From Thraustochytrium sp. TN22 (Eukaryota; Sar; Bigyra; Thraustochytrida; Thraustochytriidae), in the NCBI GenBank assembly GCA_013306675.1, contig JABLUY010000133.1, positions 1 to 64,000 of the forward strand: 64,000 bases of DNA, in the 5' to 3' direction. Position numbers and translations under genes: made by a program. Of this stretch, positions 1-10,556 are shown piece by piece (position 1 is the first letter of the stretch; every line of letters begins with the position of its first letter). The notes under the pieces are model-generated. The model saw nothing but the letters and a program-made list of their open reading frames with translations. It had not been told where the DNA came from and ran no database searches.

Positions 1-1732
1 GCGCCCGCGCGCCGGCGGCCGCGGCTGCGCCGGCTGGCCGGCCAGGCACAGCCGGCTCACCGCCCCCGCGGCCCACGGCAGCCGCCAGTGCAGGCAGGCG
101 GTGCGCGGCGAGGCGGGCTGCCGCCGCGGCCGTGTCGCGCCCGCGCGGCGCGGCGCGGCGAGGCGAGGCGCGGCGCGAGCGGCGAGGCGAGGCGAGGCGA
201 GGCGAGGCGCGGCGAGGCGCGGCGAGCCTGGCGAGGCGAGGCGCGGCGGCCAGCGGCTGCGCGGCAGGCGGCCGGCCGGCTCGGGCCACGCACGATCGAG
301 TCGAGCTCGCCGTGCAGTGGGCGGTGGCCCGCGTGCGGTCTCTCGCGTCAAGGCAGACTCGAGCGGTGCGGCGAGCGTCGCCTCGCGCGGCGAGCGCAGC
401 CACAGCTGAGCATTCCGCTCGCGCTGCGCCGGCGGCCTACGCGCGCGAGCGAGGGCGCGAGCGTGGCGCGAGCGTGGCGCGGCGCGGCGGCGCGGCAGCA
501 GAGCAGAACGGGAGGTAGGCAGCGCGCGGAGAGCGAGGCCAGGCGAGGCGAGGCGAGGCGAGGCGAGGCGAGCGCAGCAGCGCGCAGCGGAGCAGGAGGC
601 GAGGACGCGCCGCGGCGCGCCTCGAGGCGAGGCCAGCCGGAGCGGCCAGCGCGCGCCAGCGCGGCCAGCCTGCGCAGAGCGGCCGGCGGCCACGCGGGCG
701 ACCCGGAGGCGGGCGAGGCGGGGCGCCCCAGCCGACGCGTGGTGCGCCGCGCGCCGCGACCGCGCGCGTGCTCAACGCAGGCGCGGCGGCCGGGCTGCGC
801 GCAGTGCGGCGTGCGCGGGTGAGCGAGCGACTCGGAGCGAGCACTCGCCGGGTCGCGTGGCCGCCGCAGCGGCGGTCGACAGGGGCGCAGCGCGGCGCAG
901 CCTCGGCGCAGCGCAGCCTCGGCGACGCCTCCGGCCACGGACACCGACAGGCGCGACCCGACGCCGACCCACGCCGCGCGGGCAGCAGGGACACGCGGCG
1001 CGGCGCGGCGAGCGCAGCAGCGCGCAGCCAGGCTCGGGCGGCGGCTGCGGCCGCGCGGCGTGCACGCGGGCGAGACGAGACGAGACGAGACGAGACGAGA
1101 CGTCGGAGACGAGACCCGCACGCGACCCGGACACACGCGAGCCGCTGGCCGTGGCCGAAAGAGGACCCGGAAGAGGCGGACCCGGACTCCGGAGGAGGAG
1201 AAGGAGCAGGCCAGCGGGGGAGGCACTAGCCGCGCGCAGGTGGGCCCGGGAGGAGACTCCGTTCTTCCAGGCAGGCAGCAGCGGCGGCCGGCGGCCAGGA
1301 AAGTCTGCAGGCAGGCAGGCAGCAGAGCGCAATCGAGACTCCAGCGGCGGCGCCCGAGAGCAGACGCGCAGCGCGCAGCGGAGAGCGGCGCGCAGGAGAG
1401 GCCGGAGAGCGGCGGCAGCGCGCGCGGCGGCAGCGCGCGCGGCGGCAGCGCGCGCGGCGAAGGCAGAAGCCTGGCCGGTCGGCGCGAGGCGGAGAGCGGA
1501 ACCCGGCGCCGGGACGTGCGCGAGGACCGGCGCAACCCAGCGGCGAGCCGCGGGCGCGGCGGCGGAGCGGGCGGAGGAACACGACACGCTGCGTTGCGCT
1601 GCGCTGCGTTGCGGCGCGGCGCGGCGCGGCGCGGCGCGGCGCGGCGCCGGTCAGGCCGGCAGACCTAGAACAATTGACGGGACGCGACGGGAGGCCGGCG
1701 CAGGCCGGGAGACGGAGAGCGCGGCGGCCGGC
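1..1732. other. GC-rich leader with pentanucleotide repeats
   Basis: This stretch has no convincing gene. It is extremely GC-rich and built from short tandem arrays with 5-bp periods: GAGGC/GGCGA runs at about 175-245 and 535-570, GAGAC runs at about 1067-1100, and GCGGC runs at about 1614-1645. Long ORFs cross it in several frames on both strands, but they encode only Arg/Ala/Gly/Pro low-complexity sequence, as expected from stop-poor GC-rich DNA. It probably holds the promoter and 5' leader of the gene that starts at 1733. Confidence 0.6.
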
Positions 1733-2002
1733 ATGATCACGCTGTCGCAGGCGTCCATCGGGACGCTGGGCTCGCTCCCGGACCGCGCGGCCAACGAGGG
1801 CGACATGCCCAGCCTGCTGCCGTCGCCCTTTCCTGCCCTGCTCTTCTCGCAGCGCAGCAGCCAGGGCTCGGACAACGGCGCAGTCCCCGCGCCTTCGCCC
1901 GCGCACGACGCGGCCACCGGCGGCTCCGCCACCCCGCCGCCGCTCTTCGACGGAGACTGGTACAAGCGCATGGCCGCCAGGAGCATCAGCTCCAGCACTG
2001 AC

Positions 2003-2037
<35 letters not shown>

Positions 2038-3304
2038 GGACAAGGAGACCATGCGCGCCGCAGTGGCCGACCGCGGCACGCCGGCGCTCGACCACCTGAT
2101 CGAGGCTGCGCGCCGCACCGGCAACACGAGCAAGCGCCCCCGTGCCGGGACCGTGCTCGCCGAGGACGACGACCCGGACGTCGCCGGGATCAAGATCGAG
2201 AGCAAGGCGACCAAGGCCGAGGGCAAGCGCCAGCGCCTCGGCGACCTGCGCGTGCAGGCCCCCTCGCCGCGCAGCCTGCCCTGGCAGCAGCAGCCCGAGC
2301 CCACGCCTGCCTCTCGCCGTGTCTCCGGCTCGAGCGCCGTGTCCGAGCCCTCGTCGCCCGCCACCTCCGCCACTGTGCCGCGCGCCGCCGGCCGCAGCAC
2401 CTCGGGCCAAAACGAGGACGCCGACACGCTCATCGACGCCAACAGGCTCCCGCTCGCCGCCGTGGACTACCCGTTCTGGGCGCCCGCCGTGCGCAAGCAC
2501 ATGCGCTCGCCGCTCGACGAGCGCGACAAGGAGAAGCTCTGCTGGAACGTCGTCAGGAAGCTCGAGGATGAACTGGCCGCCGTAGGTTCCGGCATCGCCA
2601 AGCTCGCCAAGATCACCGACAAGCAGGGCCCCATGCACGTCAAGCGTGAGGGGGTCAAGTACTCCCCGCGCAAGAACCGCACCTCGCGCTTCATCCATTA
2701 CTCCTTCACCTGCAGCTACGAGGCCTCCTTCGCCGCCGCCATCTACCGCTGCACCTTTTCTCGCGGCGGCCACGTCGGCATGCCTAACTTCTGCGACCTC
2801 TACATGCCCCGCAAGGGCCAGTGCTTTGTCGCGCTCAACGCTGGCGAGGACACCAAGCCGGCCACTGCTGCTAGCGTGAGCGTGAGCGTGAGCGAGACCG
2901 CTGCCGCTGCCGCTGGCCCCTCCCACCACCTCTCGCCGCAGCACCAGCACCAGCGGTATGACCTGCCGCGCCAGACCGGCCTGCAGCGCCACCAGAGCCT
3001 GCAGAGCCTCCAGAGCCTGCAGAGCATCTCGTCCCAGCCCGACACGGCTGCTGTCAACATGGAGCTTTTGCGCCGCTTCAGCGACCTTCACGACCCTGCC
3101 ATGCAGCCGCCGATCGGCTCGCCCCAGCAGCTCCAGCAGCAGATTCACGACGGTCTGCAGCAGCGCCTTCAGCAGTACATGCAGCAGCAGCAGCAGCAGC
3201 AGCCCGCGCTGTCGGGCCAAGTACTGCGCATGCTGAACGACCAGCTCAACATTCACAACCCTGCCTCGATTCTGCGCTTCGCCTCCCAGAACAACCAGCC
3301 TTGA
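1733..3304 (+). CDS. Gln-rich, probably nuclear protein of unknown function
   Basis: The ORF gives 523 residues from the first ATG (1733). The frame is open further upstream but only through low-complexity leader and without a credible ATG. The N-terminal third is Ser/Pro-rich with a poly-Gln run of about ten residues (near residue 92), followed by basic patches that could be nuclear localisation signals (SKRPRAG, GKRQRL). The only globular-looking part is about residues 240-375: it has the motif DYPFWAPAVRKHM, a charged helix (DERDKEKLCWNVVRKLEDEL), and a Cys/aromatic-rich stretch with conserved-looking YSPRKNRTSRF and MPNFCDLYMPRKGQC. The C-terminus is again Gln-rich with a second poly-Gln. 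I do not recognise the family. The composition suggests a transcription or RNA-associated factor, but that is inference only. Confidence 0.75.
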
Positions 3305-3689
3305 ACGCCTTCTGCAAGACGATGATGCCTTTGTACGATAAAAATCAAGCCGAAATGACTATAATAAGCCATGGTGGCACCAACAGTGATGGCTGCGATG
3401 CCTGCCAGTGCGCCTCCCGACTCGGGTTTTAGCCAAATAGCTAGCTTGATGGACAATTACTCGCGTACGAGCATTCTGCCACAAGCACTCTACCAAACGA
3501 GGGATGGTCATGTGCACGAGCTTGCTTCCCAATGAACGACAAATCAACAGGGTGGTCCGCGCTGCCCATCCGGGTTCCGATTGCGTGGCACCGCTAGCTA
3601 GTAGAAACCAGGCACAAGCCTGAGGTGCGGGCCTTCTTTGGCCTCTGGTAGCTACAAGTCGTTATTCCACTTGCACCTTTGTGTTTCTG

Positions 3690-3728
<39 letters not shown>

Positions 3729-3900
3729 CCGACAAATCAGCAGGACTGATCAAGCATGGCACCGCTGAAAACCAGGCACAAGGTGCGTTCCTTGATAGGT
3801 CGTGTTCCACTTGTACCCTTGAGTTTCTTTCTCGCTCTCTGTGTGTGACGGTTTCTCTGTCTGCGGTGACAAGCGCTCGCTCCCTGAGATGATCAATGAT
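3305..3900. other. 3' flank with diverged direct repeat and (CT)n
   Basis: No gene is seen. There is a (CT)n microsatellite at about 3690-3724. A diverged direct repeat is visible: about 3587-3700 and 3760-3842 share GCACCGCT, AAACCAGGCACAAG, GTTCCACTTG and CTCTCT blocks in the same order. Base composition is clearly less GC-rich than the flanking genes. Confidence 0.5.
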
Positions 3901-4108
3901 CAAGCAGACCAAAGCAAGAGAAACAACAGATTGATGATGACAACGAAGAGCACGCCATGGCATGCACGCGCCATGGAGGAGGAGAAACAGCACGCGGCGA
4001 GCGACAAGCAGACCAAAGCAAGAGAAACAACAGCTTGATGATGACAACGAAGAGCACGCCATGGCATGCACGCGCCACGGAGGAGGAGAAACAGCACGCG
4101 GCGAGCAA
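3901..4108. repeat. 104-bp tandem duplication, two copies
   Basis: The segment beginning CAAGCAGACCAAAGCAAG at 3901 recurs at 4005 with only a few changes. Both copies contain a CCATGGCATGCACGCGCCA(T/C)GG core with hairpin potential. The duplication lies directly downstream of the PI3-kinase stop codon, so it probably falls in its 3' UTR. Confidence 0.8.
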
Positions 4109-4137
4109 GCGACGGAACAAAAGCATCGCCCTTACAG

Positions 4138-6283
4138 CTAGTTGCGGCGAATGACATGCGCAAAGTCGTTGAGCGTAGCGGTCCAGGTGGACAGGGCCTC
4201 CTGAATAAGCTCCTTGAAGCGCTCGGCAGCCTCCTCATCGGTGGCATCGAGCATGAGGCGGTCGCGGACCCAGTCAATGTCGGCCTCGTGCTGCAGCTCG
4301 GGGAGGCCCGAAGTGAGCATGAGGGAAAAGAGGGTGATGAGGAGGTTGGCGTTGTGACGCAGAATGTTGTAGGCGCGGCCGCAGATCTCCTCAAACTCCT
4401 TGAAGAGCGCGCGGTCCTGAGGCCCGAGCACGGTCGCCATGGCGTTGGAGAAGAGAAAAGGCCCACGCTCACGCTTGATGCCCATCTTGGACTTGAAGTT
4501 GCCGAGAAAGTGGCCAAAGTCAATGTGGAAAAGCTTGCCGTCCTTGGTGAGCATGATGTTGTCAGCGTGGCGGTCACCAATGCCGAGCACATAGGTGGCG
4601 ACGCAGTACCCGGCGCAGGAGAGCTTGAAGTTGGTCTCCGTGACCCTGCGCGCGTAGCCCGAATTCTGCAGGTAGCGCTTGAGCTTCTTGTCGTCGAAGA
4701 CCTTGACGGCCTTGGTGAGCTTGCCCCCGCGGCGGCCGGCCGTGATGCGGGCGACGGTCTCGGACTCGGGCACGATCTGGATCATGCCGCGCTGGTCGCC
4801 CGTGGAGATGACCCCGTAGAGCGAGAGCCGCAGGTCGAGGCCCTCGGCCTTCCAGAGCTTGTCCATGGCGCGCAAAATCTGGAGCGTGAGCTGGTCCTGG
4901 CGCAGGTCGTCGCCCGCCTTGTAGAGGACCGAGACAGGGGGCGCGGCCGGCACGGACTGCAGGCACTCAAGGAAGAGGGGCGCCTTCTTGGAGTTCATCA
5001 CGCGGCACTTGGAAATGTCAAACCCGCGAAAGTACAGATGCGGGGAGAGCGGGAGCTGGAACTCGCCCGGCAGCGTGATGGCCTGGAGCTGCTGGCGCAG
5101 GAGCTGCGTGCGCTTCTGCGGCTTCTCGGCTTGAATCGCGGCCGCGATGGCCTCGAGCTTGTTGTTGACGAACTGCTGGTGGCCCAGGTCCGTGCGCGCG
5201 CGGCAGTGTCGCAGGTAGGTGTCCAGGAGCGCGCCGTAGCGGTCCGCGATGTACGAGAGGTGCATTTCGGCCTTGAGCAGCCAAAAGAGCTGATGGCCGA
5301 TGACGTTGGGCGCGCGCAAGGCGCGGCGCAGCAAGAACCGCGAGAGCGCCGAGTCCACGAAGCGCTCGAACTTGAGCACCTGCACGAGCTGGAGCATGTA
5401 AACCTCGAGGTCGTCGTCCGAGAGCGCCTCGAGCGCCGAAACCGCCAACGCGCGCACCTTGGGGTCCGGGTGCCTAAAGTCGAGCAGCTGGAGCGCCACC
5501 ATCGGGCTCGGCATGGCCCACAGGTTCAGCATGCGGTACGCCAGCTGCGACTGCGAGCGTTTCCCCCAGTTCACAGCCTGCAGAAACTTGGGCAGCGCCG
5601 CCGGGTCCTGCATGAGCTCGCGCCGCGTCTGCATGATGAGCAGCTTCTCGTCGTGGGTCAGCCGCCGCAGCGGGTCGCTGTGGATGAAGGTCTGCAGCTC
5701 CGTGCGCATCTGCTTGTACATCTTGGACCGCTGCGTCGCCTCCTGCTGCTCCTCGTCGCGCCGCACTTCCTCCGAAACGTGGTCCGAGTACACAATGGGC
5801 TTTTCAAAGGCCGGAATCTCCAGCTCCAGAAAGTCCACGGCGTCCTTGTCGCGCGTGTTGTTGCTTAGCAGGGTCGCCACGGCTGCCATCTCGTAACCAG
5901 CCTCGCCGCGGAAGAGCTTCAGCCGCAGGTGGCCCGACCGCATCACCTGGTCAAAGTCCAGCAGCGTCAGCCCGGCCCACCCGATGGGCGTAGCCGCGCC
6001 ACTCTGCACCGTCCTCTCAATGTCGATGTGCTTGCGCCGCTCGCGCTCGCGCCGATCCTGTCGCCGCCGCTCGCGCCGTGCACTCGCCGCGGCGCGCGCC
6101 GACCCCCCGCCGCCGCGGCGCGGGGCCGATACGACGTCCTCCTCTGCATCCTCCTCGTCGTGTGGGTGCTGCTGATGCTGCAGGTGCTGCTGATGCTGCA
6201 GGTGCTGCTGGTACCGCTCGGCGCCCGCCTGGCCGCCCATCATAAAGGCCGCCGCTACGGCCGAACTCGCGTCGCCAAGGCCT

Positions 6284-6314
<31 letters not shown>

Positions 6315-8388
6315 GGGCGGCACCCCGGGGGTCCTCGCCCGCAAAGGCCAGCAGCAACTCCTCGTGCGTCAACTCCTCGCCTTTGGGCGCGTAGTACACA
6401 TTGAAGATGACGCGCGCCGCACGCGGCAGGTCGCGCAGCCGAATGTCCAGCGTCACCACCTCGTTAAAGGTCACGATCATGTACGGCATGAGGCGGTCCG
6501 CCGTGCACTGCAGGTACCGCGTCGGTGCGAGCTCCTGGCCCGCATAGTAAATGGACGTCGACACGATGAACTGGTCCGACAGCACGTGGCCTGGAAGGCT
6601 CGTGCCCAGCACACGCTTCACGCGGATGCGCAGCGGGTCCTCGATCTTCCAGATGGGCAGGTAGTGCAGCAGCGAGAAGTCGTTGAGCTGCTCCGCGCGC
6701 TTCTGCGCCAGCGTCGCGCTCATCTGCTCGCTCACCGAGGCAATTACGTCCTGGTCTTCCTCCGAGAAGGGGGCGCCGCCGCGCTTGTTCAGCAGCTCGA
6801 TCACCGTGATGACCGTGCCGTCGTCCGTACTCACCGGGCAGCACAGCACGTTGCGCGTAACAAAGTCCGAGTCCGCCTCCACGTCGCCATAAAAGTGCTC
6901 ATTCATGTGCACGTGCGGCACGTTCACGATCTTGTTCATGGCCGCGCAGTGCCCGGCGATGCCCTGTCCGATGTCCAGCGTCAAGGTGTAGTTCTCCTCC
7001 ATGTCCTTGCCGCTGCCGTACTGCAGCTGCAGCTGCCGCTTGTCCCAGTCCACCGTGTACAGCGAGACGCGCTCGCAGTTGAAGATCTCAAAGAGCGTCT
7101 TGCGCATGCGCGCCAGCGTGTCTGCCACGTTTAGCTCGGGACTAAAGGCCGTCATGAGCAGCATCAGCGCCTTGGCCACGCGCCGCTCGCGCTCCGTGTT
7201 GGCGCGCCGCTTCAGCGACAGCAGCACGTCGAAGTTGCCCACGTGCTTGGTGAAGCTCGCAATCTCCAGGCTCATGTGTGACAGCTGCGTGTGCGAGGTG
7301 TCCGTCAGCTCCCCGGCCGAGATCACCTGCCGAAACACCTCGCGCGAGAGCGTGTACGTTGCCACGTGCGTCGCCGCCACCACCGTCGCCGTGCGCGTGC
7401 GATCCTCCAGGAGAGCCTTCTCGCCAAAAAAGTCGCCAGCGATCAGCTCGTTCACCAGCTTGCCGAACGCGCTGTCCTCCGACACCACGCCCTGGTCCTC
7501 GGTCCATGCGCCCGCCACGTACACGCGCACCTTGCCCTCCAGAATAAGGTAGAACAGCTCGCCCTTGGTGTCCTGCCGCACGATCACCTCGTTCGGCACA
7601 AAGGTTTGCTTGCGCAGAGCCTTGCGCACCACCTCGAACTGGTCCTGGTCCAGGTTGTGGAAGAGCGGCACGGACTTGAGGAAGCTATCCACCGTGGGCG
7701 GCGCCACGCGGAACGAGCTGCGCAGCGCCACGCGCCCGAAGGAGGACTCCAGGTACCGCGTCACGCCCTTCTCGCGCATCGCAAAGTACGCGCCGCCCGA
7801 CGCGCCCGAGTCCCGCCGCTGCCCGCGCAGGCGCGCCAGCCGCCGCGCGCGCGCGTCCACCGTCTCCTCGATCTGCGCCTCCATCATCTCCTGACGCGAC
7901 AGCTCATCCGAGACGTCGTGGATGCGGCTCTGCAAAAGCCGCGCCTGCTGCTCGCGCACCTCGTGCTCCTCCGAGGCGCGCGGCTGGTCCAGCCGGTACG
8001 CCACGCCGCGCGGCTTGCGCCACACCGTCTCCTCCGCCGCATGCCAGAACGCCATCTTGCGGTCCGGGTCGTACGCTGGCACGAAGCTCGCCTCGTCCCG
8101 CCGCTCGCCCCCCATGCCCAGCGCCTTGCGGCTGTACGGGTGCAGCGTCACCTGCCGGAAGTCCTCCTCCTCGTACCCCTCCGGCTCCGCGTAGGTGCTC
8201 TCCTGCCGGAACAGATTGAAGTAGTACACGCGGTCCGTGCGCACGTCGCGCGCCTTGTGCCACCGGTCCTCCGGCAGCGACCACACGCTCAGCCCCGTCA
8301 CCACGTTGTGGTAGAACGGCAGCCCCGTGCGCTCGTCCATGTGCTCATGCCACACCCCGCCGGCGTACCCGCCATCGCTCGTCGCCAT
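4138..8388 (-). CDS. PI3-kinase fused to WW-like, cNMP-binding and GAF domains
   Basis: The protein has 1416 residues from an ATG at 8388. Domains in order are: WW-like repeats at residues 13-40 (W13, then WSLPE) and 43-70, with a weaker third near 114-127; a Crp-type cyclic-nucleotide-binding fold at about 235-355 (LILEGKVRVYV, GDFFGEKALLEDRTRTATV); a GAF domain at about 400-560 with VLCCPV and an NKxnFxxxD-like NKRGGAPFSEED; a C2-like region at about 575-675; a low-complexity Gly/Gln/His linker; a helical PIK region; and a PI3/4-kinase catalytic domain. The catalytic part shows GDDLRQDQLTLQ, the catalytic-loop motif GIGDRHADNIM and the activation segment HIDFGHFLG, all intact. By family knowledge it should phosphorylate phosphoinositides at membranes. 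The cNMP and GAF modules suggest direct control by cyclic nucleotides (inference). I see no Ras-binding or p85-binding region. The kinase call is very secure; the regulatory reading is less so. Confidence 0.93.
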
Positions 8389-9224
8389 CCTCAGCGGGCC
8401 GGGCGCCTCGCGTCCTCGCGCGGCACGACCTGCTCCTCTCCTCTCCTCCCCTCGCCTGCGAGCGCGCGCGCGCGCGCGCGCGGCCCACGGAGGCGGGGCG
8501 GAGTTCGAGGCCGAGGCAGGCAGCGCGAGACCAGGATGAGGGATGGACGGGCCCGTGCCGCGCGCCCGCGCGACCGCTGCAAGCTGCGCTGCGCCGCGCC
8601 GCGCCGCCTTGCGCCGCCTCGCGCCGCCTTGCGCCGCGTCGCGCCGCGCCGCGTGACCCCGCCACCGCGTTTGCTGCCGCCGCGCTCGCAGCCCACGCCG
8701 CGCGCGGCGGCGCGTGCGTGTGCATTAGGCCGCCTTCCACACGCGCGATAGGCCGCCACCTTGACGCCGCCGGCGTCGCGGTGAGGTACGAGTACTACTA
8801 GCAGCGCGACTCGGCAGACCGGCGGCGGAGCGGGCGGCCATCTTTGCACTGCGCGGCGGTGGTTTCGGCAATGGAGTGCCCTGGAGGCTGGCGTGGATGC
8901 GCTGTATGTATTTGCGGCTCGTGGGAACGGCGCGTTGGGGGAGGGAGAGACTCTCGGTCGGCACAGAAGCTGACTGTGAAGACCTGAGACCCTTCAAGTT
9001 GGTGAGCGCCGCTGAGCGGGGAGCTTGACAGCCGAGGGTTGGTTTGCGTGGCTGGTGTTCGGAAGAAATCGGTAGGCAATGAATGATCATTCGTTGGTTG
9101 TGATTTTTATGTTCTCTCGGAGTGCCGAGTTCTTACATGAAAAGGCCTGCCTGCATGCCTGCTTGCTGGCCTGCCGAAGTCCGCGCTCGCATCCCTCTCC
9201 CCCTTGGCATTGCGTCGCGTTTCG
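8389..9224. other. Upstream region of the PI3-kinase gene
   Basis: No gene is seen. The PI3-kinase-proximal half (8389-8740) is GC-rich with alternating GC at about 8461-8480 and GCGCC pentamer-like runs at about 8588-8650, as in other leaders here. The distal half (8760-9224) has ordinary composition and probably holds the 3' UTR of the SYLF-like gene. Confidence 0.45.
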
Positions 9225-10556
9225 TCAGGCAAACTTGAAGGATGGACGGCGGTCGACGGCGATTTCAAGGTCGGCGGGATCACTGACCGCAGAACGAGAG
9301 TCGAGCGGGGGAGGCGTGAACTTGTTGCTGTAGGTCGGCGCCGCGGGCACAGATGCCGCCGGGGACGGGGCCCGAGGAGGCGCCGATGAGCCACCCCAGC
9401 CAGTCGCCGCTGGCTGCGAGGCGTACTGCGAGGCGTTCTGTGAGGCGTACTGCGAGACGTACTGCTGCTGCTGCTGCTGCTGCTGCTGGGGAGGCGCTGG
9501 CCGAGGCTGATTGTACTGCGTCTGCTGGAGCTGTGGCGTGGTAGTGTCCGGGTACCAATGCTGGCTGAGGTGCGTGCCGCCCCAAGTGTCCGAGACAAAA
9601 CGCTCATCCGAGAGTGAGAGGGCGGCAACGCCGCTCTGCAAGTCGCCCTGCGACGCAGAGACGGGCAGGTTGCTGCTGGAAGAGCCACCCCAGGTGCTGC
9701 TGGAGCTGGAGCTGGAGCTGGACCACATTGGGGGCGGCGGAGGGCGAGCGCCAGGCGCCGGCGGACGAGCGCCGGGCGCAGGCGGGCGAGGCGCATCCGT
9801 GTGCCGGCGCGGACGCTGCGACTCCGGGACGTGAACGTCCGCCGGCATGGAGGTGGCCGCAGAGGGGAGCAGGCGCTCAATGGTGGCGCGGAACTGGTCC
9901 GCCAGGGTGCGGTTCTTGCCCGGGAAGCGCGAGAGGATGGAGTTGAAGGCGACATCCAGCTTGTCGGAGTCCGTAAGCTCGTGCAGCTTGGTGATGTTGT
10001 GCAGCGAGGCATTGCGCGTGCCGTAGAACTTCTCGTTCGAGGAGCTGCGAAACTGCCAGATGACATCGCGCACGTCCGCATCGTGCAGCGCCTTGCCGCC
10101 CACGTGGTAGGCGTAGCAAGCGTCCTTGCCGAAGTTCGGATCATCCTTTACCTTGTCGTACGCGGATGACACGAACCGGTTTGACCGCAGCGCAATGCCC
10201 TTGTAGATCTTGTGCGCGGCCGTCTTGCCGCCCACGCCCACCTGGCCCAGCGACCGCAGGATCTGGCACACCTCGGCGCTCGTGATGAAGACCAGCAGCT
10301 CCACGCGGTCGTCTGCCGACCACGACGTCACGTAGCCGTCCAGAAAGTGCAGCGCCACCGGGTACGTCCAGCCGTGCTCCGTCCTGCACGAGAACAGCCC
10401 GCCGTGCGCGTGGTGCACGCGTCCGGGCGTCACATGATTGGCAAAGATGATGCCCTTGGTCTCGCTCAGAATCTCCTTGGGCACGCCCAGCCACTCCGTC
10501 GTCGCGCCGTCCAGCAGGTTCTGGAACGCGTGCAGCGTGTTCGTCAGCGTCGTCAT
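9225..10556 (-). CDS. SYLF (Ysc84)-like domain protein with Pro/Gln-rich tail
   Basis: The protein has 443 residues from an ATG at 10556. Residues about 20-120 resemble the SYLF/Ysc84 lipid- and actin-binding fold: VPKEILSETKGIIFANHV, a GGLFSCRTEHGWTYPVAL strand pair, and VELLVFITSAEVCQIL followed by QVGVGGKTAA. Residues about 120-230 look helical and are unrecognised. The second half is low complexity: repeated APGARPPAPG, poly-Ser, poly-Gln and YASQ repeats. SYLF proteins (Ysc84, SH3YL1) link phosphoinositides to actin and endocytosis. The neighbouring PI3-kinase is suggestive context but not evidence. The match rests on motif spacing read by eye; a structure-based search would decide it. 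Confidence 0.5.
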   Translation of the reverse strand: MTTLTNTLHAFQNLLDGATTEWLGVPKEILSETKGIIFANHVTPGRVHHAHGGLFSCRTEHGWTYPVALHFLDGYVTSWSADDRVELLVFITSAEVCQILRSLGQVGVGGKTAAHKIYKGIALRSNRFVSSAYDKVKDDPNFGKDACYAYHVGGKALHDADVRDVIWQFRSSSNEKFYGTRNASLHNITKLHELTDSDKLDVAFNSILSRFPGKNRTLADQFRATIERLLPSAATSMPADVHVPESQRPRRHTDAPRPPAPGARPPAPGARPPPPPMWSSSSSSSSSTWGGSSSSNLPVSASQGDLQSGVAALSLSDERFVSDTWGGTHLSQHWYPDTTTPQLQQTQYNQPRPAPPQQQQQQQQQYVSQYASQNASQYASQPAATGWGGSSAPPRAPSPAASVPAAPTYSNKFTPPPLDSRSAVSDPADLEIAVDRRPSFKFA

